A stretch of 64,000 bases of DNA, taken from contig NZ_CP128846.1 of NCBI RefSeq assembly GCF_030388665.1, forward strand, positions 2,954,001-3,018,000, written 5' to 3'. The translations under genes and the position numbers were made by a program. Below the pieces are notes generated by a model. That model had not been told where the DNA came from. It was given only the letters and a program-made list of their open reading frames with translations, and did not search any database. Positions 51,496 to 60,221 of the stretch are shown piece after piece (the first letter of the stretch is position 1; each line of letters opens with the position of its first letter). Source of the DNA: Streptomyces flavofungini. GTDB taxonomy: Bacteria > Actinomycetota > Actinomycetes > Streptomycetales > Streptomycetaceae.

Positions 51496-52251
51496 ATGCC
51501 CACGTTTCTCTCCGACACCGCCCTGGTCTTCGGGCGCTACGCCCGCCAGACCCTGCGCTCCAAGTTCCAGATGCTCTTCGGCGTGCTCACGCCGCTGCTC
51601 TACCTGCTCTTCTTCGGGCCGCTGCTCACCGACCTGCCGCTGGGCTCGCGCGGCGACTCCTGGCAGGTGCTCGTGCCGGGGCTGCTGCTCCAGCTCGGCC
51701 TCTTCGGGGCGACGTTCAGCGGTTTCGCGATCATCATCGAGAAGCAGTTCGGGGTGGTGGAGCGGATGCGGGTGACGCCCGTGAGCAGGCTCGCGCTGCT
51801 GCTCGGGCGGGTGCTGCGGGATGCCGCGCTGTTCGTGTTCCAGGCGGTGCTGCTGGTCCTCGCGGCGCTCGCCATGGGGCTGCGGGCACCGCTCGCGGGC
51901 GTCCTCATCGGCTTCGCCTTCGTGGGCGTCCTGACGCTGTCGCTCGCCGCGCTGTCGTACTCCCTGGCCCTGAAGGTCTCCAAGCCGCACGAGTTCGGGC
52001 CCGTGGTGAACGCGGTGAGCATGCCCTCCATGCTGCTCTCCGGCCTGATGCTGCCGATGGCCCTCGCGCCGGGCTGGCTGGACGTCCTGTCGCACTTCAT
52101 GCCGTTCCGCTACCTCGTGGACGCGGTGCGGGCGGCGTACGTCGGCGACTACGCGAGCGGGGCGCTGCTGTACGGCGTCGTGACGGCGGTGGCGTTCGCC
52201 GCGCTGTCCGTGATCGTCGGCACACGCGTGTTCCGGACGGCCGGGGCCTAA
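51496..52251 (+). CDS. Drug-type ABC-2 permease (DrrB-like)
   Basis: A 251-residue permease with six hydrophobic helices. Starts MPTFLSDTALVFGRYARQTL; ERMRVTPVSRLALLLGRVLRD is the typical ABC-2 coupling motif and PFRYLVDAVRAAYVG the C-terminal signature. AGGA precedes the ATG. Works with the preceding ATPase; probable efflux of a hydrophobic compound. Confidence 0.9.
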   Translation: MPTFLSDTALVFGRYARQTLRSKFQMLFGVLTPLLYLLFFGPLLTDLPLGSRGDSWQVLVPGLLLQLGLFGATFSGFAIIIEKQFGVVERMRVTPVSRLALLLGRVLRDAALFVFQAVLLVLAALAMGLRAPLAGVLIGFAFVGVLTLSLAALSYSLALKVSKPHEFGPVVNAVSMPSMLLSGLMLPMALAPGWLDVLSHFMPFRYLVDAVRAAYVGDYASGALLYGVVTAVAFAALSVIVGTRVFRTAGA

Positions 52252-52252
52252 C

Positions 52253-52258
52253 TACGCT
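52253..52258 (+). promoter_or_regulatory. Leaderless -10 of the adenosyltransferase gene
   Basis: TACGCT lies six bases before the ATG at 52265, immediately after the permease stop, so the gene probably has its own leaderless transcript. Confidence 0.45.
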
Positions 52259-52264
52259 GGCCGC

Positions 52265-52837
52265 ATGGTCAATCTGACGCGCATCTACACCCGGACCGGC
52301 GACCAGGGCACCACCGCCCTCGGCGACATGAGCAGGACCGCCAAGACCGACCTCAGGATCTCCGCGTACGCGGACGCCAACGAGGCCAACGCCGCCATCG
52401 GCACCGCCATCGCCCTCGGCGGCCTGGCCCCGGAGGTCGTGGCGGTCCTCACCCGGGTCCAGAACGACCTCTTCGACGTGGGCGCCGACCTGTGCACCCC
52501 CGTCGTCGAGGACCCGAAGTATCCGCCGCTGCGCGTCGAGCAGGCTTACGTCGACAAGCTGGAGGCGGACTGCGACCGCTTCAACGAGGACCTGGAGAAG
52601 CTGCGCAGCTTCATCCTGCCGGGCGGTACGCCGGGCGCGGCGCTGCTGCACCAGGCGTGCACGGTGGTCAGGCGGGCCGAGCGGTCCACGTGGGCCGCGC
52701 TCGACACCCACGGCGAGAGCATGAACGCGCTCACCGCGACCTACCTCAACCGCCTCTCCGACCTCCTCTTCATCCTCGCCCGGACGGCGAACAAGGAGGT
52801 CGGAGACGTGCTCTGGGTGCCGGGCGGGGAGCGCTGA
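52265..52837 (+). CDS. Cob(I)alamin adenosyltransferase, PduO type
   Basis: A 190-residue enzyme. The PduO-type ATP-binding N-terminus IYTRTGDQGTTALGD and the conserved LPGGTPGAALLHQACTVVRR-type helix are present, with NRLSDLLFILAR near the C-terminus. It transfers the adenosyl group of ATP to cobalamin, producing the coenzyme B12 needed by mutases such as IcmA. Close behind the exporter but probably separately transcribed. Confidence 0.93.
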   Translation: MVNLTRIYTRTGDQGTTALGDMSRTAKTDLRISAYADANEANAAIGTAIALGGLAPEVVAVLTRVQNDLFDVGADLCTPVVEDPKYPPLRVEQAYVDKLEADCDRFNEDLEKLRSFILPGGTPGAALLHQACTVVRRAERSTWAALDTHGESMNALTATYLNRLSDLLFILARTANKEVGDVLWVPGGER

Positions 52838-52856
52838 CCGGCGCGGCGGGCGGGCT

Positions 52857-53438
52857 TCAGACCTTGGTGAGGTCGTGCGGCCGCTCGTCGCGCTCCTCCG
52901 GGCCCGGCGCCGGCTTCCGCTTGGGGAACAGCGCGTAGCTCAGCGCGATCAGGCCGTGGATGCCGGCGGCGCGCCACGCCATGTACATCCACGAGTCGAG
53001 CGAGCCGGTGCGGCCCGGGTCGTCCACGTACCACTTGGCGAGCAGGAGCAGCCCGGAGGCGACCGCCGCCGCGAGGACCGTGCCCAGCCAGACCTTGCCC
53101 TCGTGCTGGGCGCGCGCCATGCCGTAGCGCGGCGGGCGCGGCACCGGGGTGCCGTTGAAGCGGTGCGCGGCGTGGCCGTCGAGCCACTTCACGGTGCGGT
53201 GGCCGTGGCCGACGGTGTAGCCGATGTAGACCGCGGCGAGGCCGTGCTTCCAGCTCGGGTCGGCCCCGTTCTTCAGGTCGATGGCCGTGACCACGAGCAG
53301 GAGCAGTTCGAGCACCGGCTCAAGGAGCAGGATCGCGAGGCCGAGGCGGGGCATCCGCAGCAGGTAGCGGGCGCCGAGGCCCGCGGCGAGGATCACCCAG
53401 AAGCCGACCTCGCAGATGATGATCAATGTGACGATCAC
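52857..53438 (-). CDS. Integral membrane protein of unknown function
   Basis: A 193-residue protein with about four to five hydrophobic helices (1-25, 31-55, 118-138 and others). A conserved-looking VYIGYTVGHGHRTVKWLDGH segment lies between helices 2 and 3; the C-terminus is charged. I cannot name a family. It is convergent with the adenosyltransferase and divergent from chiS, with 182 bp between. Confidence 0.75.
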   Translation of the reverse strand: MIVTLIIICEVGFWVILAAGLGARYLLRMPRLGLAILLLEPVLELLLLVVTAIDLKNGADPSWKHGLAAVYIGYTVGHGHRTVKWLDGHAAHRFNGTPVPRPPRYGMARAQHEGKVWLGTVLAAAVASGLLLLAKWYVDDPGRTGSLDSWMYMAWRAAGIHGLIALSYALFPKRKPAPGPEERDERPHDLTKV

Positions 53439-53620
53439 GGCTCGTTCCTCCTGACGTCGGCCCCGTGGGCCCTGGTCCTCGTACTCACCTCTCCAGGCTC
53501 CCGCCGGGAACGCCGGGGATCGTCGTCGCGAGTGACGAATCGCGGCTGCATCCTTCGATGTACCGCGGCTTCACCCGGTATAGGGAGGCCAGGGCGCGCC
53601 GGGCCGTGTTGGATGGAGTC

Positions 53621-54820
53621 ATGCCGCTGCCGCTCCCCCGCCGCCCGGACGTCGTCGACGTCCGCATCTGTGTGGTCAGCCTGGTCAGCGGCCTCGGCCT
53701 GTACGCGCTCGGCATCACGATGCAGTCCCGTGTGCTCGGCCCGAACTGGTCCCTGATTCCGCTGTTCGTCATGGCGGGTCTGGAGCTGACGCGCCGCACG
53801 GCCCCCCAGTTCGCGCTCGGCGCGGGCACCGTCGCGGTCATCGCCGACCAGTTCACGACCGGGAATCTGGCGACGGTCGTGATGTTCACGGACCTGGTGT
53901 ACGCGGCCGTGGTGTACGGCACGCCCGCCCAGGCCCGACGCATCCCGGTCACGACTGGCCTGATCACGGTCGCCGTGACCGTCGGCTTCCTGGCCTGGTT
54001 CCGGCAGGCCGACGCGATCCTCGTGGGCGCCGTGACCGCGCTCGTGTCGTTCGCACCCGCGACCACAGGCGTCCTGGTCCGCAACCACAGGGAGGCCGCG
54101 GACCTGGCCAGGCTGCGCGCCGAGCAGACCGCCCTGCTCGCCGAGAAGGACCGCGCGCAGGCCGTCACCGCCGAGCGCGCGCGGATGGCCCGCGAGCTGC
54201 ACGACATGGTCGCCAACCACCTGTCGGCCATCGCCATCCACTCCACGGCCGCGCTGTCCCTCGACGACCCGCGCACCACGAAGGACGCGCTCACCGTCAT
54301 CCGCGAGAACAGCGTGGAGGGCCTCGCCGAGATGCGCCGCCTCATCGGCATCCTGCGCGACTCCAGCGGCGACCTGGAACCGGCCGCCGCGCCCACCCTG
54401 GACGGCCTCGGCGCGCTCGCCGAGAACGCCCGCACCAACGGCCTGGACGTCCGCCTCGACGACGCCCGCACCCCGGACGACGCGCCCCTGCCGGCGCCGG
54501 TCGAGCTGGCCGCGTACCGCATCGTCCAGGAGTCCCTCACCAACGCCCTCAAGCACGCCGCGCCCGGCCTGGTCACCGTGGCCCTCGTCCGGGAGCGCGA
54601 CGGGCTCCGCGTGCGGGTGACCAGCCCGTTCGGCGAGGTCAAGGGGCCGCGCGCACCCGGCTCCGGCGCCGGTCTCGTCGGCATGGAGGAGCGGGCCGCG
54701 CTGCTCGGCGGGACCTTCGATTCCGGCCCCGAGGCGCACCCGGACGTGCCCGGCGCCAAGGTGTGGCGGGTCGAGGCCCGACTGCCCATCGACCCCAAAG
54801 ACCAAGGAGTCCCCGAATGA
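53621..54820 (+). CDS. chiS: Sensor histidine kinase ChiS
   Basis: A 399-residue NarL-partner (HisKA_3) kinase. Four to five N-terminal membrane helices (about 15-150) lead to the dimer/phosphorylation box RMARELHDMVANHLSAIA (His194) and an ATPase domain with a GLVGMEERA motif. GGAG before the ATG. Upstream of chiR and chiC, it corresponds to the ChiS sensor of the chitinase system of S. coelicolor, by context and order. How it senses chito-oligomers is not visible. Confidence 0.87.
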   Translation: MPLPLPRRPDVVDVRICVVSLVSGLGLYALGITMQSRVLGPNWSLIPLFVMAGLELTRRTAPQFALGAGTVAVIADQFTTGNLATVVMFTDLVYAAVVYGTPAQARRIPVTTGLITVAVTVGFLAWFRQADAILVGAVTALVSFAPATTGVLVRNHREAADLARLRAEQTALLAEKDRAQAVTAERARMARELHDMVANHLSAIAIHSTAALSLDDPRTTKDALTVIRENSVEGLAEMRRLIGILRDSSGDLEPAAAPTLDGLGALAENARTNGLDVRLDDARTPDDAPLPAPVELAAYRIVQESLTNALKHAAPGLVTVALVRERDGLRVRVTSPFGEVKGPRAPGSGAGLVGMEERAALLGGTFDSGPEAHPDVPGAKVWRVEARLPIDPKDQGVPE

Positions 54821-55467
54821 TCCGCGTGCTCGTCGCCGAGGACCAGTCCGCCGTGCGGGCGGGCCTGGTCCTGATCCTGCGCAGCGCGCCCGACATGGAG
54901 GTCGTCGGCGAGGCCGCGGACGGCGAGCAGGCCGTGGCCCTGGCCCGGGAGCTGCGGCCCGACCTGGTCCTCATGGATGTGCAGATGCCCCGGCTCGACG
55001 GCGTCTCCGCGACCCGCCAGGTGGTGGCCGAACAGCTGGCGGACGTGCTCGTGCTGACCACGTTCGACCTCGACGAGTACGTCTTCGGGGCGCTGCGCGC
55101 GGGCGCGTCCGGCTTCCTCCTGAAGAACACGGAGGCGAAGGACCTCCTGGAGGCGGTGCGCACGGTGGCCCGCGGCGAGGGCCTGATCGCCCCCGCGGTC
55201 ACCCGCCGCCTGATCGCCGAGTTCGCCACGCCGCAGCGCACCCCGCGCCAGGGCAGCACGGTGGATCCGGCGGTGCTCGACACCCTCACCCGCCGCGAAC
55301 GCGAGGTCCTCTCCTGCCTCGGCGAAGGCCTCTCCAACGCGGAGATCGCCGGCCGCCTGGACATGGCGGAGGCGACGGTGAAGACCCATGTGAGCCGCCT
55401 GCTCGGCAAGTTGGAGCTGCGCAGCAGGGTGCAGGCGGCCGTGCTCGCCCAGGAGCTCGGCGTCTGA
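54817..55467 (+). CDS. chiR: NarL/LuxR response regulator ChiR
   Basis: A 216-residue regulator. Receiver with phospho-acceptor Asp54 (LVLMDVQMP) and a LuxR-type helix-turn-helix at the C-terminus (LTRREREVLSCLGEGLSNAE, then ATVKTHVSRLLGKL). The ATG overlaps the chiS stop (54817-54820). ChiR activates chiC through the direct repeats in its promoter in S. coelicolor. Confidence 0.88.
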   Translation: MIRVLVAEDQSAVRAGLVLILRSAPDMEVVGEAADGEQAVALARELRPDLVLMDVQMPRLDGVSATRQVVAEQLADVLVLTTFDLDEYVFGALRAGASGFLLKNTEAKDLLEAVRTVARGEGLIAPAVTRRLIAEFATPQRTPRQGSTVDPAVLDTLTRREREVLSCLGEGLSNAEIAGRLDMAEATVKTHVSRLLGKLELRSRVQAAVLAQELGV

Positions 55468-55484
55468 CCGCCGATCGGCCTGAC

Positions 55485-55512
55485 GGCCCCGTCCGCCATC
55501 GCCGGACGGGCC
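55485..55512 (+). terminator. Terminator of the chiSR operon
   Basis: GGCCCCGTCCG and CGGACGGGCC form a GC stem with one bulge, about 20 bases past the chiR stop. The sequence is related to the dispersed unit at 11161-11276. Confidence 0.65.
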
Positions 55513-55552
55513 ATTTCCACCCCGTTCCATCCAACTCCCGCTCTTCGGGCAT

Positions 55553-55593
55553 TGGTTCAGACCCTTGACCGTTGGTCCAGACCTTTCTATTCT
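55553..55593 (+). promoter_or_regulatory. chiC promoter with two 12-bp chitinase direct repeats
   Basis: TGGTTCAGACCC (55553-55564) and TGGTCCAGACCT (55573-55584) are 20 bp apart and match the chitinase direct repeat of Streptomyces (consensus TGGTCCAGACCT), target of chitin induction, glucose repression and DasR-type binding. TTGACC (55565-55570) and TATTCT (55588-55593), 17 bp apart, form the -35 and -10; the repeats overlap both sides of the -35. Confidence 0.88.
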
Positions 55594-55698
55594 CGCGGCA
55601 CTGCGGTGGGCACAAGGAAGGCACAGCACGTGCACAACGTGCTCACGGGCGTCGCAGGGCTCAGCCCCCACCCCCGGAACTCGACCGAGGAGCACCCC

Positions 55699-57576
55699 TT
55701 GCGCGTCAGACACAGGTCAAGACATCGGCTGACAGCCGGGCTCACCACCCTCCTGCTCCCCTTCGCCACCCTCGTCGCACTCGGCGGATCCGCCGAGGCA
55801 GCCCCGGCCACGGCGCCGAAGAGTGCGCAGGCCGCGCCGAAGGCCGCCGCCGGGGCCACCGCCACGTACGCCAAGACCCAGGACTGGGGCTCCGGCTTCG
55901 AGGGCAAGTGGACCATCAAGAACACCGGCACCACCGCCCTCAGCTCCTGGACGGTCGAGTGGGACTTCCCCGCCGGCACCAGGGTGACGTCGGCGTGGGA
56001 CGCGACGGTCACCAACTCGGGCAACAAGTGGACCGCGAAGAACCTCGGCTGGAACGGCTCCCTCGCCCCCGGCGCGACCGTCTCCTTCGGCTTCAACGGC
56101 TCAGGCCCCGGCTCCCCGTCCAACTGCACGCTGAACGGCGAGAGCTGCGACGGCGGCGGCCAGCCCGGCGACAACCCGCCCTCCGCCCCCGGCACCCCGA
56201 CCGCGTCCGACATCACCGACACCTCGGTGAAGCTGGACTGGAAGGCCGCGACGGACGACAAGGGCATCAAGAACTACGACGTGCTGCGCGACGGCGCGAA
56301 GGTCGCGACGGTCACCGGCACCTCGTACGCGGACTCGGGCCTCACCAAGGGCACCGACTACTCGTACAGCGTCCAGGCCCGCGACACCGCGGACCAGACC
56401 GGGCCCGCCAGCGGCTCGGTGAAGGTGCGCACCACCGGCGGCGGCACGGACCCCGGCCCCGGCGACAAGGTGAAGCTCGGATACTTCACCAACTGGGGCG
56501 TCTACCAGCGCAACTACCACGTGAAGAACATCGTGTCCTCCGGCTCCGCCGAGAAGATCACGCACATCAACTACGCGTTCGGCAACGTCCAGGGCGGCAA
56601 GTGCACCATCGGTGACGCCTACGCCGACTACGACAAGGCGTACACCGCCGACCAGTCCGTCGACGGCGTCGCCGACACCTGGGACCAGCCGCTGCGCGGC
56701 AACTTCAACCAGCTGCGCAAGCTGAAGGCCAAGTACCCGCACATCAAGGTCCTCTGGTCGTTCGGCGGCTGGACCTGGTCCGGCGGCTTCACGGACGCCA
56801 TGAAGAACCCGGAGGCGTTCGCGGACTCCTGCTACAAGCTGGTCGAGGACCCGCGCTGGGCGGACGTGTTCGACGGCATCGACCTCGACTGGGAGTACCC
56901 GAACGCGTGCGGCCTGAGCTGTGACTCCAGCGGCCCGGCCGTGATGAAGACGATGATGCAGGCGTTCCGGACCAAGTTCGGCGCGAACAACCTCGTCACC
57001 GCCGCCATCACCGCCGACGCCTCCCCCGGCGGCAAGATCGACGCGGCCGACTACGGCGGCGCCGCGCAGTACACCGACTGGTACAACGTGATGACGTACG
57101 ACTTCTTCGGCGCCTGGGACGCCAAGGGTCCGACGGCCCCGCACTCGCCGCTGACCGACTACCCGGGCATCCCGAAGGGCGGCTTCAACTCCGCGGCGGC
57201 GATCAACAAGCTCAAGGCCAAGGGCGTACCGGCCAAGAAGCTCCTGCTCGGCATCGGCTTCTACGGCCGCGGCTGGACCGGCGTCACCCAGAAGGAGCCA
57301 GGAGGCACGGCCACCGCGGCCGCGCCGGGCACCTACGAGGCGGGCATCGAGGACTACAAGGTCCTCAAGAACTCCTGCCCGTCCAACGGCACGGTCGCGG
57401 GCACTGCCTACGCCCACTGCGGCAACAACTGGTGGTCGTACGACACCCCGGCGACGATCCGCGCCAAGATGGCCTGGGCGAAGGAGCAGGGCCTCGGCGG
57501 CGCCTTCTTCTGGGAGTTCAGCGGCGACACCGCGAACGGCGAACTGGTGACAGCGATCAATGACGGCCTGAAGTAA
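55699..57576 (+). CDS. chiC: Secreted GH18 chitinase ChiC (CBM2-Fn3-GH18)
   Basis: A 625-residue secreted enzyme. TTG start at 55699 with GAGGAG seven bases upstream. Signal peptide (about 1-34, cleaved near SAEA), family 2 carbohydrate-binding module (about 52-150), fibronectin III (about 162-247), and a GH18 catalytic domain (about 257-625) with FDGIDLDWEYP; Glu399 is the catalytic acid. It endo-hydrolyses chitin. Preceded by chiS-chiR and a chitin-type promoter, as for chiC of S. coelicolor/S. lividans. Confidence 0.93.
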   Translation: MRVRHRSRHRLTAGLTTLLLPFATLVALGGSAEAAPATAPKSAQAAPKAAAGATATYAKTQDWGSGFEGKWTIKNTGTTALSSWTVEWDFPAGTRVTSAWDATVTNSGNKWTAKNLGWNGSLAPGATVSFGFNGSGPGSPSNCTLNGESCDGGGQPGDNPPSAPGTPTASDITDTSVKLDWKAATDDKGIKNYDVLRDGAKVATVTGTSYADSGLTKGTDYSYSVQARDTADQTGPASGSVKVRTTGGGTDPGPGDKVKLGYFTNWGVYQRNYHVKNIVSSGSAEKITHINYAFGNVQGGKCTIGDAYADYDKAYTADQSVDGVADTWDQPLRGNFNQLRKLKAKYPHIKVLWSFGGWTWSGGFTDAMKNPEAFADSCYKLVEDPRWADVFDGIDLDWEYPNACGLSCDSSGPAVMKTMMQAFRTKFGANNLVTAAITADASPGGKIDAADYGGAAQYTDWYNVMTYDFFGAWDAKGPTAPHSPLTDYPGIPKGGFNSAAAINKLKAKGVPAKKLLLGIGFYGRGWTGVTQKEPGGTATAAAPGTYEAGIEDYKVLKNSCPSNGTVAGTAYAHCGNNWWSYDTPATIRAKMAWAKEQGLGGAFFWEFSGDTANGELVTAINDGLK

Positions 57577-57590
57577 CGGGCCCGCACGAC

Positions 57591-57631
57591 GAAGCCGGGA
57601 AGGCGGGAACGCCCCCCGCCTCCCCGGCTTC
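57591..57631. terminator. Terminator between chiC and the MMPL gene
   Basis: GAAGCCGGG-A-AGGCGGG pairs with CCCGCCT-C-CCCGGCTTC, one mismatch, between convergent genes. Confidence 0.75.
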
Positions 57632-57645
57632 TCCACACCCTCCCG

Positions 57646-59982
57646 TCAGCGGCGCAGCTCCGAACCGTAGTCCGATCCGTACGGCGGCCCGTACTGCGAT
57701 CCGTACTGCGATCCGTACTGCGATCCGTATGAGGAGCCGTGCTCCTGCCGCTGGCAGGTCTCCGCGTACACCCCGAACTGCGCGGGGACGGGCACCTGGT
57801 GGCCGTGGCCGCCGTGAGCGCCGCCGGATCCGCGGCCCGACCGCGAGGGCCACCACGTCGCCCGGCCGAGCATCGCCACCACCGCGGGCACCAGGACGAT
57901 CGAGAGGACGAGCGACGACAGACCGATGCCGAGCGCGGTGACGAGGCCTATCTCCTGGGTGGCCGGGGACGGGTTCACGGCGAGGCTCGCGAAGGAACCC
58001 GCGAGGACGACTCCGGCGGTGACGATGGCCGGGGCCGTGTGCCGCACCGCGTCGGCCACCGCCTGCCGGGCCGAGCCCGGCCGTCCCATCTCCTCCCGGA
58101 TGCGGTCACTGATCAGGATGTTGTAGTCGGTGCCGAGGGCGACGACGAACAGGAAGAGGACGAGCGGCAGCGTGAAGGACACGCCCGGCCGGTCCAGGAG
58201 GTGCTGGAAGACGAGCACGCCGGACCCGAGCGTCGCCGTGAAGCCGAGCCCGATGGCGAGCATGAGCACCAGCGGCGCGAGCAGGCTGCGCAGCAGGGCC
58301 ACCAGGATCAGGGCGATCAGCCCGGCGGCGACCGGGAAGACCACTTTGAGGTCCTTCGACACCGCCTCGGAGATGTCCGAGAAGATCGCGGCCTGGCCGG
58401 AGACGTGGGCCTCGGTGCCGGGCGGCGCCGCCTTGGAGACGACCGGCCGCACCTCGTCGGAGACAAGGTCGCGGGCCCGCTGCGACTGCACGTCCACGTC
58501 CAGGTAGAAGTCCACCTTCGCGGCCGTGTGCTCCTTGTTGAGCACCGGCGGCGCCACGCGCCCGACGCCCTTGACCGCCTTCAGGTCCTTGGTGAGTCCG
58601 GCAAGGCCCGCCCGGTCGATCGTGCCCTTCTTCGTCCCGTCAGCCGCGACGTACACGGTGTGCGGGCTGTCCACGCCGCCGGGCAGCGCCTTGGAGATCT
58701 CCTTGGCGGTCACGGCCGCGGGGGTGTCGTCGGGGCCCGAGTCCGTGCCGTAGTCCATCTTCATGCCGAGCGCGCCGGCGCTCAGCGCGAGAAGCAGTCC
58801 GACGCTCGCGGCCACGAAGAGGAACGGACGCCGGGCCACGCGCTCCCCGAGCCGCGCGCTCGTCCCCGGCCGCGGCTCCTTGCGCAGCGACCGCGACGGC
58901 CAGAACATCTTGCGCCCGGACACCGCGAGCAGCGCGGGCATGAAGGTGAGGCTGGCGACGAGCATCACCAGGACGCACACCGCGATGGCTGGGCCGAGCA
59001 CCTGGAACTGTCCGAAGCTGGCGATGCCCAGGGTGGCGAACGCCGCCACGATGGTGAGCGCTGCCGACGCGATCGCCGCGCCGACCCGGCCCGCGCACTC
59101 CGCGGCCACGTCCCGGGGGCGCGCCGCCGGATCGGCCCTCAACAGCTCGCGGAAGCGGAACAGCAGGAACAGGAAGTAGTCGATGCCGATGCCCAGGAGC
59201 ACCACGGTGATCAGGGACGGTGTCGACGGGTCGAGCTTGAAGTCGAACAGCATCGCCGCACCGACCACCGCGCCGGTCGCGGCGCCGCCGATGACCGTGA
59301 CCGCGAGCAGCGGCAGGAGCGCGGCGAGCACACTGCGGAACGCGAGTACGTTCAGGAGCACGATGAGCCCCATGGTCAGGATCCCGACCAGCTTCTCGGT
59401 GTCCTCCTGGTCGTCCGCCGTATCGGCGAGGTCCGCGAGGCCGCCGGTGAACCCGGTGCGCAGGTCCGCCCGGCCGAACTCCTGCTCGGCGCGGTCGCGG
59501 AAGTCACGGAAGAGGTCCTGGAGCGCGGGGTCGTTCCTGTTGCCGTCGAGCGAGACGGAGACGAGCCGGAAGGAGTGGTCGGGCGCGTCGGACAGCGGCC
59601 GCACGACGGGCGTCTGGGAGTGGTCGTCAAGCAGGAACGACGGCATGTCGTCGGGGTTGGGCATCTTCAGGCGGTGCTTGCCGAGCCCGGCCGCGATCCT
59701 GTCGATGCGCGCACGGTCGCCCGCGGCGAGATCGCGCCCGTCCTCGCGGGCAACGAGCACGGTGACGGCGTTGTCGTCGGGCTTCGCCCCGAACTCGTCC
59801 TCGGCGATGCGCAGCGCGGCCGCCGAGTCGTACGACTTCGGCAGGAAGCCCGCGACATCGGGCTCGGTGACGCTGTTCAGCTTGGCCTGGCCGACCAAAG
59901 TCAGCGCGATGCCGACGACCGCCCAGAGCAGGATGAACTTCCAGGCATGGCGTGTGGTGCAGGCCGTCAGGGATCTGATCAC
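57646..59982 (-). CDS. MMPL/RND-family membrane transporter with YGSQ tail
   Basis: A 778-residue transporter of two related halves, each with one helix, a large outside domain and five helices. The transmembrane proton-relay Asp-Tyr occurs in GIGIDYFLFLLFRFRE and the second half has ALGTDYNILISDRIREE. GTG start at 59982 with GGAGGAACC upstream. The C-terminus has a His/Gly stretch and SSYGSQYGSQYGSQYG from 12-bp repeats (57691-57728). Streptomycete members export lipids or complex metabolites; substrate unknown. Confidence 0.9.
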   Translation of the reverse strand: MIRSLTACTTRHAWKFILLWAVVGIALTLVGQAKLNSVTEPDVAGFLPKSYDSAAALRIAEDEFGAKPDDNAVTVLVAREDGRDLAAGDRARIDRIAAGLGKHRLKMPNPDDMPSFLLDDHSQTPVVRPLSDAPDHSFRLVSVSLDGNRNDPALQDLFRDFRDRAEQEFGRADLRTGFTGGLADLADTADDQEDTEKLVGILTMGLIVLLNVLAFRSVLAALLPLLAVTVIGGAATGAVVGAAMLFDFKLDPSTPSLITVVLLGIGIDYFLFLLFRFRELLRADPAARPRDVAAECAGRVGAAIASAALTIVAAFATLGIASFGQFQVLGPAIAVCVLVMLVASLTFMPALLAVSGRKMFWPSRSLRKEPRPGTSARLGERVARRPFLFVAASVGLLLALSAGALGMKMDYGTDSGPDDTPAAVTAKEISKALPGGVDSPHTVYVAADGTKKGTIDRAGLAGLTKDLKAVKGVGRVAPPVLNKEHTAAKVDFYLDVDVQSQRARDLVSDEVRPVVSKAAPPGTEAHVSGQAAIFSDISEAVSKDLKVVFPVAAGLIALILVALLRSLLAPLVLMLAIGLGFTATLGSGVLVFQHLLDRPGVSFTLPLVLFLFVVALGTDYNILISDRIREEMGRPGSARQAVADAVRHTAPAIVTAGVVLAGSFASLAVNPSPATQEIGLVTALGIGLSSLVLSIVLVPAVVAMLGRATWWPSRSGRGSGGAHGGHGHQVPVPAQFGVYAETCQRQEHGSSYGSQYGSQYGSQYGPPYGSDYGSELRR

Positions 59983-60221
59983 GGTTCCGGTTCCTCCGGC
60001 GGGTGGGTGGAGCCCGGTCCCACCGGGCCCTTCCAGAAGATCACCGGCACCCCGCCGGATCCTCACCCGCGGCGACGAAACCGCCCCGGGACCAGGGCCA
60101 CGGCCCGCCGCCGGGGCAGGACCCTGCTCCCAGCCGCGAGCTCCCCCCGAAGGATGACGCCCGCACCGGCCCCGCAGACTGGAATGGACCCAAACGTCCC
60201 CGCGGTAAGGAGTACGACGGC

